Shown here one piece after another: positions 1 to 11,037 of a stretch of DNA of 64,000 bases (positions within the stretch are counted from its first letter, which is position 1; every line of letters begins with the position of its first letter). The translations under genes and the position numbers were made by a program. Under the pieces are notes generated by a model. That model did no database searches. It was not told where the DNA came from and saw only the letters and a list, made by a program, of their open reading frames with translations. Origin of the DNA: Pseudorasbora parva (taxonomy: Eukaryota > Chordata > Actinopteri > Cypriniformes > Gobionidae); NCBI RefSeq assembly GCF_024679245.1, contig NC_090182.1:29885547-29949546 (forward strand). Direction: 5' to 3'.

Positions 1-72
1 TTCTGCGAGAAAAAGAATAATTCAAAGTTTGCACTGGGGTGTCACACTATTCCAGTATTGACAATAACCATG

Positions 73-264
<192 letters not shown>

Positions 265-269
265 CAACA

Positions 270-560
270 CTTGTATATGGGAAAGTTTCATAAGCAACAT
301 TTTGAAAAAAAGATGAGAAAATAACGTTTTTGTGAAAGACCAGATCAGATTCAGAGCGATGATCAAACACAGATGGAGTAGATCGATCCATCAACACCTC
401 TAATACTTGCACAGTCCTGTAGCTCGTCCTGGGTCCACATTTCATTCAGTGACATTAGGCAGTTTTGATTCATATGATGTTTAACGTTGATCACCACGTT
501 ATTTTGATCAGGGAGATTCAGTACTCATTCAGAAGATGTGCAGTATAAAAAATAAAATAT
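270..560. repeat. Dispersed repeat, diverged copy of 5640-5960
   Basis: The order of blocks (gcgtttttgtg-like start, agatc.gattcagag, a 'catcctgggtc.acatttcat' block, 'gttttgattca', 'ggagattc.gtactc') is shared with 5640-5960. Both appear to be parts of a non-autonomous DNA element; here only the inner portion survives, next to the microsatellite. No coding potential. Confidence 0.6.
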
Positions 561-567
561 CAGATCT

Positions 568-1036
568 GGGGCCAGATGTACTAATAGCTTGCACCAGCGC
601 AAGCCCTCTTTTGGCATTAAAAAACTACTTTCAAGATTTACTAACACAAACACTTTCACGCAGTGAAAAATTTGCGCTGAAAAGGCGTGGGTAGTGTTAT
701 TATTGCGGCTGACCTTATTGCAATTGCATATACATTTGTAGGAGTTTCCCTTTTAGACGCAACATTTATGGGAGGAGAGTCTTTAAATGAATCATGCAAG
801 GTGATTTACTAAGATTTGCAAGCGTCAATTTACCAGTGTTTGTAACATTATTTACCACAACAAAAAAGCATGTCTTAAACCAGACACAAACTGGATTGCA
901 TTGGTCATTATGGAAATGTTACACCTGCGCCTGTGTTCATTAATTTGTGCGTCATCAGAAGATCACATGCAGGACTGTTCACTGCCATCAGGGCTTTTAT
1001 GGAATTGTGCTTTCACGTTTAGTAAATCTGGTCCCT
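568..1036. mobile_element. Small MITE with 'gggaccagatttacta' ends
   Basis: The left end reads ggggccagatgtacta and the right end, reverse-complemented, reads gggaccagatttacta, giving 14/16 matching terminal inverted repeats about 470 bp apart. No coding frame. The superfamily cannot be fixed because no clear target-site duplication is seen; PIF/Harbinger is possible. Confidence 0.6.
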
Positions 1037-2397
1037 GATGTTTAAAAATATGCAGATATTTTAAAACATACAGAAAGCATCAGGAGGTTTAGCACGTAAA
1101 CGTCTGCTTAAGTGTAACAGGCAGAAGAAGTGATAGATTGGAGAAGTGGAGAAGCAAACAGTTTACTCATTTCAAAGAAAGACACCAAATCATATAATCT
1201 GATTATGATGAAGTGCTCCATATGGAGGCTGATCAGAGTCTGCTTTTGCTCATGAACAGCCCTACTCAGGCACAAACACGGATGCACAAGATCTCAGAGC
1301 CGAGTCTGGTTTATTTGATCTGTTCTTGGCTTGATTAACACATTATTTCCCCCTTTGATGTTGAATTGGAATAAAAAAAAGGACGAAAAGCAGTCTACAA
1401 GAGATTACCGACTCATATGGTAATGATTTAACAAAGCCACTAAGTGTTCTATTGCAGCTGCACACATACATCAGGTGCCTAACATGTTTGCCTAAACACA
1501 AACCTAGCTGTTGATATATTTGCTATCAAAGCCCAGAGGTAATAAAAAATGTCATCTTTCTTAAGTAATCCCAAAAAGGGCCCACTTTAAAACACAAACA
1601 CTAAGCAAAGCTAGTTTAAAAGATGGCAGTTGCATTTAATCGTCCAGTCTCAAGGTCTCCTGGGACTCTACTTTATGTTAAGGAAAAGAAAAACCAACAC
1701 CCATGCGTCACTGAGAGGTATGGCATTTCTGGAACAATGACAATTAGCCTTGTCTAAACAATAGGGACAACTCACTTTTAAAATGTCTCCAAGGATTGCT
1801 CTTCCTTGAATTATATGCAAACAATGATAAAGAGACAATAATTACTTACAGCAAATATAAAGGACTCTCTATGTAGTTTGTTTTAGATTGACTACTCAGC
1901 TATTTATATAAACAGAGTTAGTTTAATTCATATTAATATCCATCCATCCATCCATCCATCGTCAGAAACTTTCCTTAATAAACCTGACCAAGTCCTATCT
2001 GCCCAAGTTCTCATGCGCTGTAAATAACTCAGAAATCTTATGATAGTTCAATAATCTCCAGTCAGTTTTCACACAATATTAGCTGTTTTCATGCATTTTG
2101 CATAACATTGCACCATTTCATGCTTTTCATCTTCAGAAAAATCTTTCTTCCTCCCCATATTGCATGAGAACTGTGACTTGCATACTAATGTGGAAAAACC
2201 TATTTAAGTAAGGTTTCCATTCACTTAAGAAGACCTGGCAAACGATTTTTACAAACCTATCTGGGATTGATACAGTTATCTAAAAATATATATGGACAAA
2301 TAAACAAACACTTTCTTAAAAAAACTAAAATCTGAATGTGTATTGTACAGAAATCCTACTAATATGTCACTTGCACAATAATTTGGAACACAGTGTG
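1037..2397. other. Gene-free AT-rich stretch
   Basis: No gene or recognisable element. It holds only a short (CATC)5 run at 1941-1960 and AT-rich sequence. Confidence 0.6.
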
Positions 2398-2406
2398 TAT
2401 AAATGA

Positions 2407-2845
2407 TAGCCTAGAAATCTATAGACTCACCCTAGCGGCTGCTAATCTAATTTGCAGGCAGGGTAGTCAAGCAACTCTCCATTGGCTTGCGAGCTGGAAA
2501 AAACAAACTCTAGAGTATAGAGTGGGTGGGCGGGCTTTACATGATAACGGCAGAGTTGGGAAGGTTCCGCGTGCTACTCGAAAACAAAGAAGCTGGCGAA
2601 CAGCGGTCTTTCGAATCGGCTTTGGCCGTGACTCTGGAAGACATGGAGTTAAGCTTTTCTTTGAGAAAAGAACAAAAGACGGCACTGAAATCATTTTTAA
2701 AAAGGAAGATGTGTTCTAGGTTTTTCTGACCGGATATGGCAAAAGTTTAAACTATCAACTAGCTCTGACTAGGTCACCTTCTTCGTTGCTCTGGTTGGTT
2801 ATAGTGTTATCCTTTATCCAATGTGTTTCTAGGCTTGTCAGTCTA
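2407..2845 (+). mobile_element. Helicase-exon mobile unit, copy 1 (internally deleted)
   Basis: The unit starts TAGCCTAGAAATCT and ends with the sequence whose complement is TAGACTGACAAGCC. It is flanked by tataaatga (2398-2406) and tataaatgg (2846-2854), a 9-bp duplication with one mismatch. It is the same family as 7383-7898 and 42450-42961 but about 70-80 bp shorter, because the part before the right end, including the GTGAGT site, is deleted. It carries the 5' piece of a helicase gene. Non-autonomous: no transposase. The 9-bp duplication fits Mutator-like elements; Merlin (8-9 bp) or hAT (8 bp) are alternatives. Confidence 0.75.
2541..2776 (+). pseudogene. SF2/RecQ-like helicase N-terminal fragment in copy 1
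   Basis: From the ATG at 2541 a frame runs to the stop at 2727-2729. It contains an FESAL block, a TLEDMELSFSLRKEQ block that resembles the conserved glutamine region before motif I, and ALKSFLK. A one-base shift near 2705 then opens the frame that reads DVF, a TAG stop at 2717-2719, and TGYGKS at 2729-2746, the Walker A (motif I) signature of SF2 helicases, followed by L-x-YQLA as in RecQ proteins. Only the start of the helicase core is present; motifs Ia-VI are absent, so no active enzyme can be made. It reads like the first coding exon of a multi-copy host helicase gene. The helicase assignment rests on the motif and its spacing from the upstream Q; the exact parent gene is not known. Confidence 0.6.
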
Positions 2846-2854
2846 TATAAATGG

Positions 2855-4500
2855 TATCATAGAAAGTCTTTTGGTTTACACTTTTTAATCATTATTTATA
2901 AGACATGTCCTTATAGACAAAACTGAACAAAGTCACTGTACTTGGTGAAGTGGGTCATATGAGAAACATGTTCATATGAAGTCAAAATAACTCCATCTTG
3001 GTCAGAAATTCAGGTATTACATATATCATAACATCCGTTTAAAAACTTTCCCATACAACAAATATTTAATCTAGTGGTTTACTGATATAGATTTGTACGT
3101 CGCTGACAACTAGAGAGCAAAAGCGTGATAAGATGGCAATCCAGTATACCATGATATAGTGTAATCCAATTTATGCTTTAATTTAACATTTCCCCAAACT
3201 TGACCAAAGATATTCGAATTTGATATGAAGTAATACTTGAATGGCAATGAATCTTTTATAAACCAGCCATAACACTGACCTACCATCCATGGTATAATAT
3301 AGGCCATTCCAGTCAAGACACAAGATAACCCACTGTGCTAGTGTTCCCTGGCAGGTCCATCCAGAATGAGGAAGTATGTTGTTTGATGTTTGTAAGTGGC
3401 TTACTGTGGTGCTGGGTGGGCCAGTGGGTCAGACTCCGCCCTACGGCCCAGACACACTAATGGAGCCATTTATCTCCTGTCAACCTGCAGCTGGCTACCG
3501 GTTCCCCACTGCCTCCTCTGACGCTTGAATAGCTGGAGTCACGGGCAAAGAGAAATTCTAGACCGGACACATCACCACTGGGGCACTACCACAACCCCAC
3601 ACGTCACGGACGGATGAAGACGCATCGATTAAAAATGAGTGACTGGACTTTGGGGACTCCCAGAGCTCTGCTGTTAGGACAGGTGGCAGGGAAGCCATTC
3701 GCAGTTTATCACCTCCAAATTTGTTACGACTGACCTGCCGTCAATCCGAGTGGCGGCTGATGCAAGCAGGAGGGATGTTTAAGAAAGCCAGGAGTGGCAA
3801 ATTCTACACTCTAGGATTCTTAAAGAGGAACATTTTGTGCTGGATAGAGCTCATGAGTTGCTTTATAATCCTTTGGAAGGTTTATATTTCACGTGACAGG
3901 CTCTTCAGATTATACATTGATTTCTGGGTTCTTTAAAGCAGCGGTGCAGTACATTATATAAGTTATTAGACACCATGGGCGACAATTAACAAAGGTGTAA
4001 TTTTGTCTTACAACTAAATTAATGTATCTAATTTATCTAATTTAAAAAAAAAAATAACATTGTAAGTGCTATAACTGAATTCAGACATTACAACATTATA
4101 ATTATACAGTATGCAAATGGATATTCATTTGGAGATTTGGTAAAATATTATATTTAACAGTGTTATTACATTATTAGTCTATTAGAGATTTACTTTTAAT
4201 TTAATTTTAGATGAGAGATAAATGTAAAAAATAGCATGCTCATCCAATATGGAAAAATATAATTGTATTCTCTAATAAATGACCAATAACCAATAAGTAT
4301 TGTGCATTCAAAGATAAAGCATTTTAGACTTACTAAAGGCAGGAGCAGAGCCATAAAGAATACAGACTTGGGGCTTCTTTAGAAAAATATGACATGCAGA
4401 TTTTTTTTTTTTTTTTTTTTTTTATTGTGGCCACAAATTAACAATTAGTACCCACAACTTACTAATATGTCAGCACATTTTACTCATTCGTTCCCTCGCA
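2855..4500. other. Gene-free stretch with a GC-richer block
   Basis: No gene or known element recognised. The stretch 3340-3800 is clearly richer in GC than its surroundings and has no inverted ends; it could be conserved non-coding DNA or an untranslated exon, but nothing in it proves that. 3900-4500 is AT-rich with a poly(T) run at 4401-4423. Confidence 0.45.
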
Positions 4501-5191
4501 TTAAATATGCACTATGTATCTTTTCCATCCGCTAGAGGGCGCCTATTCAAATCAAAGGCGTAGTTTGATGATGCCAAGTTTGAGCGTAGAATCTTAACAC
4601 GTGGTCTTTACCTCACAGCCGGTGTAAAAAAATCGGGATAGGATTTGGGCAATAATCATGTTCTTGGATGCGATTATTAACATTATATGAAGCAGAGCAG
4701 GACCGAGTGTTGTGGGAGCTGAGCAAGGCTGCTGGAGCGATTGTTAATAAGATGAACAAAACACACACCTCACAAGCAGCGGGACTTGTATTATGCCTCA
4801 GTCGCCAGTGCCATTTCCCTTTTTTCCGGCTATATGTATGAGCTAATGCAGCTCTGTTTATCATTTTATTATGTTGAAAAATATTTTATGACGTCACTCT
4901 GTGTGTGCACTCAGCGGCTGCTATGACACTTGTTGCACACTGCAGGAAGAGTACAGTACTTCTGCAAAAAAACAAAAAAACAAAAATAAAAATTGGAAAC
5001 CAAGGGTAACGCAGATATGACACAATTGGCAGGTGACTCCCTCACACGTACCGGTTCATTGGTTGAAATAGCAATTTTCTCACAATTTCCGAAATAGTTG
5101 AAAATATTTGGGATAGTACTCATCGAACTAAATATATAACACTGGTCTACTGTTTTTTTTTTGCAAAAAATTGTACATAGTGCACCTTTAA
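4501..5191. mobile_element. TTAA-flanked MITE, first copy of the 'tgcactatgta' family
   Basis: TTAA at 4501-4504 and at 5188-5191 bound a 691-bp element whose ends are atgcactatgta and tacatagtgca. A second copy at 43860-45663 shares internal blocks (gctattcaaa.caaaggcgtag, gagcgt.gaatctt, gaagcagagcaggac). No coding capacity. TTAA duplication points to a Kolobok- or piggyBac-mobilised non-autonomous element. Confidence 0.75.
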
Positions 5192-5294
5192 CCCTTTTCC
5201 AGCCAGCATTTGATTTTAAAGTGCCAGTCACCACCAGAATTTTGTTATCGTTTTCACAAAATCTACATGTCCCCTACAATATTTTGTTATACAC

Positions 5295-5333
<39 letters not shown>

Positions 5334-6055
5334 TCTCCAATTGAACATTTTCTAGTGATTTTTTCTAGAAATTTATTTTTTTAGTTGGCTAAATTTAATT
5401 TCTGTGAATTAAATTGTATCAATTCACAGAAATTCAATTTGGCCAACTGAAAAATTTAGATGTGAAAAGTCACTAGAAATGTTTTAATTGGAGAGGCCTG
5501 ACATTTTTTACAGTGTATACATATCTGAACATCCAGTATATCAAAAGAAACAACAGACCCTCTACACAAAAAAAGAAAGAAAAAAAATGTTAAAGTGGGT
5601 TAAAAAAACCACACACAAAAAAACAACAACACCTTGAGCAAAAAGCTTAGAAAATTGCGTTTTTGTGTGAGACTATCCAGATCGGATTCAGAATGATGGT
5701 CAAAACATAGACACAGATTTATTAGATGGAGTTCATCAACTCCCCCAAAGCTTCACAGTCCAAGATCTCATCCTGGGTCGACATTTCATCCAGTAACAGT
5801 TTTGATTCAAAGGCCTGTTTAAAGTTGATGATCACATAATTTTACATATACATCTGCTCACATATGCTAGCGCATGTTTCTGCTTCTTTTACACCTGTGT
5901 TTTGACCCGGAGATTCGTATACTCTTTCGGAAGATTTGCAATAGTGCCCCTATAACAGTCAAAACAACAAAAAATCGGAAAATTCAGTCAATGGCGGCAG
6001 TGTTTGTCTCATAAATGATGGACATTTCTTTGAATGGTGCTGAAAGAGTTACTGT
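5188..6055. mobile_element. TTAA-type MITE interrupted by a CACTG MITE
   Basis: The left end (ttaacccttttccagcc) abuts the previous element and shares its TTAA; the right end ggtgctgaaagagtta is a diverged complement (aactctttc.agc). The interior matches 270-560. It is split by the complete element at 5292-5515. No coding capacity. Confidence 0.55.
5292..5515. mobile_element. CACTG foldback MITE (TA duplication)
   Basis: The ends are CACTGTAAAAAA and TTTTTTACAGTG, flanked by TA on both sides (5290-5291, 5516-5517). Almost the whole 224 bp folds on itself: the blocks around 'ctagtgatttt', 'agttggc' and 'ttctgtgaatt' recur as complements around a centre near 5417. It also contains a poly(A) run (5297-5330). 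The TA duplication fits Tc1/mariner mobilisation. Confidence 0.85.
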
Positions 6056-7373
6056 AATTAAATTGTGAGCATAATATAATAATTTGTTCCCTTATTTTAC
6101 TAAATCATGGCCACATTGTAATAATGTGTTCTTAATATATTAATTGTTTTAGTTGAGGAATTAATTAGTTCAACATGGTGACAATTAACTAAAATGAGGG
6201 AATGAATTAATCAATCGACAGAATGAATTCTTAATTCATAGCCACGATATATAGATTTTTGTCCACATGCCATCTGCGGGGCTCTGTAAATATTAGTAAA
6301 ATAAATAAATAAATAAATAAAATGATTGGGAAAAATAAATGTACATTGATACAAATACGAAATCACCCAAAAGTCATCAGATGCAGCTTCATCACCAAAC
6401 AAACTCTTCAGGATATATCAGTTCAAAATGTCTTTTACCCTTACTGGTACATTTATGAAAAGCTCAATCCCACAAGAGTGCTGGAGTGAATAAAAGCATG
6501 CAGGTGTGATTCAACCGGAGTGCCTGGCACAGAATCCACGGCTCTTCATCACTGCAGGCTGTGAACATTCTCCATTCTCTTATCCACCTTAAACTGCTAA
6601 ATCTTGCCATATATATAAATACGACACACGTTTTGGAGAGCCCACGCTGAGTAATAATCTGTTCACCCACAGCTAACGCTTTGAGACGAACAGGTGAGCC
6701 ATTGTGCGAGCACAGGCACCGAACGCGTGTTTTCTGTACAGTAAACCTGTCTACTTAGTATGTGACATGCTGATTTTCTGCAGTGATTAGCACTGACAAA
6801 AGACGCGAGAGAGAACTGAGCTGCAGGAGTTAGTATGCCGTGAGCATTCCTCAAATATCTGATGAGAACAAAAGGTTATGGATGTTAATTACAAATTACA
6901 GGATTATTCCACCGACGACTTCATGTGGAACTGAGACATGTCGCTAATTAAATAAGTGTTCTGAAGTACACCGCGGTGCTTGAACAGCGACCAAAGGGTG
7001 AATACGCCTTTAACAGGTTGAAGTATTGCTTAAACAGAGGTTTATTTCATCTCCTGTGGGACAGGGTAATAAGGGTATGTGTTAGGCCTGTTTTTAGAAG
7101 CACTGCAGTGAGATTTTAGCCGTGATTGGCTTCAGCTCAACCAAACCATGCAGCCACACAGGGAGAGTCAACACAAGGCTGCCTAGATCTCGAAAGCAAG
7201 TGGTCAGTCTCTCAAACCATAAGTGCTACTTTATTTATTTTTAATGTCAACGCTTGAAATAGAGGGCAGACTTGGATAATTGCAGTGGATGTGTTTTTTA
7301 TAAGGATACACAATGGCTATCTAGTCAACAAGGGGGGTCTGTAAGATATTTCAATGGTTTAATGTAAAGACGC
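6056..7373. other. Gene-free stretch
   Basis: Nothing recognisable except a short AAAT run near 6300-6322. The reading frames here are short and show no family resemblance. Confidence 0.6.
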
Positions 7374-7382
7374 ATTTATTTG

Positions 7383-7898
7383 TAGCCTGACAAGCCAGAC
7401 CCACATCAAGATGTTTGGTCAGGAAACTCACCATAGACAGGGCTCAATCCGAGGGGCGGGATAAACGGTTGTCTTTCCTAGCTGCACGCGATAGGATAGC
7501 GCTACAACCAACCAGAGCAACGAAGGTGAAGCAGAGCTTGTTGATAGATTAAACATTCGCCGTATTCGGTCAGCAAAACTCTGAACACATCTTCCCTTTT
7601 TAAGAATGACTTCAGTGCCGTTCTTTGTTCTTTTCTCAGAAAAAAAGCTTAACTCCAAGTCTTCCAGAGTCGCGGTCAAAGCTGATTCGAAAGACCGCCG
7701 TTCGCCAGTTTCTGTGTTTACTAGAAGCACGCAAACGAAACTCGGCCCGCGTCATTATGGCCCCGCCCACCGACTCTATACACAATGTGATTGGTCCGAC
7801 AAGAGTTTGGCTTTAACAGCTCAGAAGGGTATTGAGAGTTGCTAGATGACACTCGCGGGCAGATTAGATTTGCTGGGTGCGATTAGATTTCTAGGCTA
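7383..7898 (-). mobile_element. Helicase-exon mobile unit, copy 2 (full length)
   Basis: This 516-bp unit has ends TAGCCTGACAAGCC (left) and the complement of TAGCCTAGAAATCT (right), and is flanked by a perfect 9-bp repeat, atttatttg, at 7374-7382 and 7899-7907. The duplicated target lies inside the 'gcatttatttgatcaaaa' block of an older dispersed repeat that resumes at 7899, so the insertion is secondary. On the minus strand it carries the helicase fragment and a GTGAGT site (7426-7431). No transposase. Confidence 0.85.
7426..7790 (-). pseudogene. Helicase N-terminal fragment in copy 2
   Basis: On the minus strand the fragment reads GERRSFESAL, TATLEDLELSF, and, after a one-base shift in a T run near 7645-7650, ALKSFLKREDVF, VLLTEYGE, LIYQ. 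The Walker A region is present but damaged (GYGKS has become EYGE), so nucleotide binding would be lost even in a longer protein. The region ends in ATGGTGAGT on the minus strand, a good splice-donor match, where the parent exon may have ended. The 100-residue open frame (7428-7730) is a chimera of two frames caused by the shift. Gene fragment, not a functional gene; parent unknown. Confidence 0.6.
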
Positions 7899-8245
7899 AT
7901 TTATTTGATCAAAAATACAGTAATCGTGTGAAAAATGATTACAATTTAAAATAAGTATTGTAATATATTTAAAAATGTAACTTATTCCTGTGATGGCAAA
8001 GCTGAATTTTCTCCAGTTTTCAGTGTCACGTGATCCTTCAGAAATGGTTGTAATAGACTGATTTGCTGCTCTAGAAACATTATCAATGTTTTGCTGCTTA
8101 ATATTTTTGTGGAAACCATAATAAATTTATTTCAGGATCCCTTTAATGTAAAGAAAAATGTATTTGAAATATAAATATTTTATCTAGAATACATTATGCA
8201 TGTCTTTACTGTCAATAATGTATACTTGCTGAATGGAAAAAAAAG
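7899..8245 (+). repeat. Dispersed cyprinid repeat ('ctgcatttatttgatcaaa' family)
   Basis: It carries the blocks typical of the family seen also at 10262, 18785, 21300, 30040, 50380 and 57053: 'tttgatcaaaaatacagtaat', 'cctgtgatggcaaagctgaa', 'cagtgtcacgtgatccttcag', 'gctgcttaatatttttgtgg'. Its 5' part lies left of copy 2 of the helicase-exon unit, which split it. Non-coding. Confidence 0.7.
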
Positions 8246-8677
8246 AGAGAAAACAAAGAGTCTACAGTTATTACCGGAAGGAAACAGAAAGCCGGTTCTT
8301 ATTCAGAACCAGAACAGAGTGACCAGACAGCACAACCAGCGTAGTCCAATAGCAGCATTAATTACTCTAATGATTTGGCTCTTTTTAGTGAATCTAAAAC
8401 ATGCAGTGCTATTAGTAGTCTGGTTGTAGTCTGATTCCCAAATGAATGATACAATGAGCCAGCTCTTTTTAGTTACTGACTATTAAGACATTGTGTAGCT
8501 AAAGATACACATTTTGAGCTTTTGAGCTGGGCCAATGTTTGGACCGCATTAATACCAGCTCTAAAAATACTGTGAAAGGTCATTTAAAAAAGTCACACCT
8601 TTAGCAAGAATTGTTTTAAATTAGGAATTGTTGAAATGATGCAATGGGAATGGAACTGCATATCTTTTTCCAAACAT

Positions 8678-9338
8678 CACTCTCAGAAAAAAAGGTACAA
8701 TTGAGATACAATTTTGTTCCTTGGGGAAGAAAACGTATAACTGTGCCCTTCAAAGGGTTAGTTCACCCAAAAATGAACATTCTGTCATTAATTACTTACC
8801 CTCATGTCGTTTGACACCCATACGATCTCTGTTCATCTTCGAACACAAATGAAGATATTTTTGTTGAAATCCGATGGCTCAGAAAGGCCTCCATGGACAC
8901 CAATGTCATTTCCTCTGTTAAGACCCACAAAAGCCACTAAAGACATTGTTAAAAAGTCAATCTCACTACATTGGCTCTACAATAATTTTATGAAGCGACA
9001 AGAAAAAGTTTTGTGCACAAAAAAAAGAAAAAAAAAGAAAAAGGAAATGACATTGGTGTCAATGAAGGCCTGTCTAAGCCATCAGATTTCAACAAAAATA
9101 TCTTAATTTATGTTCCGAAGATGAACAGAGATCTTATGGGTGTTGAACGACATTAGGGTAAGTAATTAATTACAGAATTTTCATTTTTGGGTGAACTAAC
9201 CGTTAAAGGTATAAAGTTGGTCCTTAGGGTACAACTCTACCATTCTTTTCCTCTACTTAGAAGTACAAAAATGTACCCTTAAGGGAAGCACCACAGTGAC
9301 GGTCACTTATACCTTTACAAGTACTTTTTTTGAGTGTT
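8678..9338. mobile_element. 'ctcagaaaaaaggtac' MITE, split
   Basis: The left end is cactctcagaaaaaaaggtac-like and the right end is the diverged complement (gtactttttttgagtgt). The family is the same as the complete 27189-27382 copy. It is interrupted by the foldback element at 8750-9206. No coding capacity. Confidence 0.7.
8750..9206. mobile_element. 'gttcacccaaaaatga' foldback MITE, nested
   Basis: The left arm (agttcacccaaaaatgaac) and right arm (tcatttttgggtgaact) are inverted, and the similarity continues inward (cgtttgacacccatacgat versus atcttatgggtgttgaacg). The right edge is TTAA (9203-9206); the left edge has decayed to TTCAA. It sits inside the 8678-9338 element. Short A-rich frames in it are not genes. 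Confidence 0.75.
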
Positions 9339-10156
9339 AAAAGTACTACAAGAAAGGAGTAACCAGAATCGTTAAGATGAATCAGAACCAAAGTCATTGA
9401 ATTCTTTTACAAATCCTGTCACTAACTGTTTCCGTCATAAGTAACAATTCTCAGAGGTGTGTTGCTGTGTTGTATTGTTTTTACCAGATCCTGTTGCACA
9501 TCAAATGTGTCATATAAAAAGTAGTGAGTGTTTCCCACCAAGAGATAGCTTCTATTTCACCGCGACCCATGTGGATGTTGTCCTCCACATCCTCTCTCTG
9601 ACACTGGGCTGGCTTAATCAAACATGTGATTCTATTCATAGAATGTAAACAGCGGCATGTTGGCTTAATTTTGTGGGGATCAGAGCTATGGCCACTGGCT
9701 GGAGGTTCAACGCTCGGCATCTGCAAAACCACGGATGGGTAACCTTCACGATCGAAGATCGCAGATCCAGGTCAGAGCCCATCTGGTGCCCTACTACGAC
9801 TCGAGAATAACATGGTTGTGAAATGATGGAAAAGGCTTTCTTTGTCCCAGATACGGCAGGATCTTGATGTAGAAGGGAGGGGGCACACACCAGTGGAAGT
9901 GTGTCTGAGTTTCACAACCTACTGTGTCACATATATTATGTTAAAAAAAAGAAGTAAAAAGTAAAAAAAAAAAAAAAAAAAAACCACTGTACTTTTTATG
10001 ACAGATTTCTTTTTTCCATTCAGGCATTTTCCTTAATCACATGGTGCTTTTGAAATTATTGATTTAGTAGACTAAAATGTCAGTTTCTGACAGAATGCTG
10101 GATAAAGCAACATTACAAGCATTTAGACATCCATTTTGGAAATAATCTTTGTGTAG
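9339..10156. other. Gene-free stretch
   Basis: No gene. A poly(A) run lies at 9964-9982. A B-box-like ggttcaacgct at about 9706 was considered for a tRNA-derived SINE but lacks a convincing A box and tail. Confidence 0.5.
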
Positions 10157-10175
10157 GTGTGTGTGTGTGTGTGTG

Positions 10176-10260
<85 letters not shown>
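10157..10260. repeat. (GT)n microsatellite
   Basis: About 52 GT units with one interruption (gcgt at 10181). Confidence 0.97.
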
Positions 10261-10261
<1 letters not shown>

Positions 10262-10262
<1 letters not shown>

Positions 10263-10346
10263 ACAGAAATATTTATTTCAAATTGTAATAATATTGAACA
10301 ATATTACTGTATTTCTGATCAAATAAATGAAGCCTTGGTGAACATA
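10262..10346 (-). repeat. Fragment of the 'ctgcatttatttgatcaaa' repeat
   Basis: On the minus strand it reads caccaaggcttcatttatttgatc and a following tacagtaatattg block, matching the family described at 7899-8245. The Harbinger-like element begins directly at its edge. Confidence 0.65.
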
Positions 10347-10347
10347 A

Positions 10348-11034
10348 AGCCCTATTTGGACGGGATTAGATTAACACGGGGACGTCGGGGTAAAGTAATT
10401 TTACCTCAGGACGTCTGTTATATTAATGGCCAATTTGCACGGGTTAAGACATCTCAGTAAAACTAGCAGAAGTTGGAAAAGGAACTCGCTATACGCCCCA
10501 CCGTAACTTCATTGTCATCATGCGTGTATGACGTTGCTGTTATCACGTGAGCAAACACACAACATGAGCGCCAGTCGGAACTCCGTCTCCTGTTTTATAA
10601 AACAGTTAGGGCCAGTCTAATGATTCTGATTGGATTGTGTTGGTAATAGACACTTTCCTAGAGCTAAAATAAGTGTTATGCCTCTAATAAGTGCTTTTGA
10701 TCTTCTTTTTGCGGAAAATACTGGAGGTTTGCCAGAAAAAGTTTGCCGCCAGTTTACCGCGCTTAAAAAAAAGAAGAAACTTTTTAAACAGGAAATGACA
10801 GAATTTTACCATACATTTTTAAAGCGGGTCTAATCGAATGGGATTAGTATTACCCGAGGTCATTTTTCCGGACCTTTATACAGAAGGTAAAAGTCTCTGT
10901 AATCTTTACTGACACTGTCCGTAATGATTACTGAGATGGCACATTCGGACGGGACTAAAATCACAGAGAACCTCTGGTAATAATTACTTTACCCCCACGT
11001 CCCCATGTTAAACTAATCCTGTCCGAATAGGGCT
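10348..11034. mobile_element. PIF/Harbinger-like MITE
   Basis: Terminal inverted repeats of about 37 bp (agccctatttggacgggatt and the complement of aatcctgtccgaatagggct) bound 687 bp, with TAA on each side (10345-10347, 11035-11037). A 3-bp TWA duplication is the hallmark of PIF/Harbinger. A 67-codon frame at 10630-10833 shows no resemblance to a Harbinger transposase or Myb-like protein. Confidence 0.75.
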
Positions 11035-11037
11035 TAA

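Noticed and set aside
9690..9790. Possible tRNA-derived SINE head
   Set aside because: A B-box-like ggttcaacgct is present, but there is no good A box at the right distance, no tail and no second copy in the window.
10630..10833. Possible protein in the Harbinger-like MITE
   Set aside because: 67 codons, lysine-rich end derived from an A-run, no Myb or DDE motifs.
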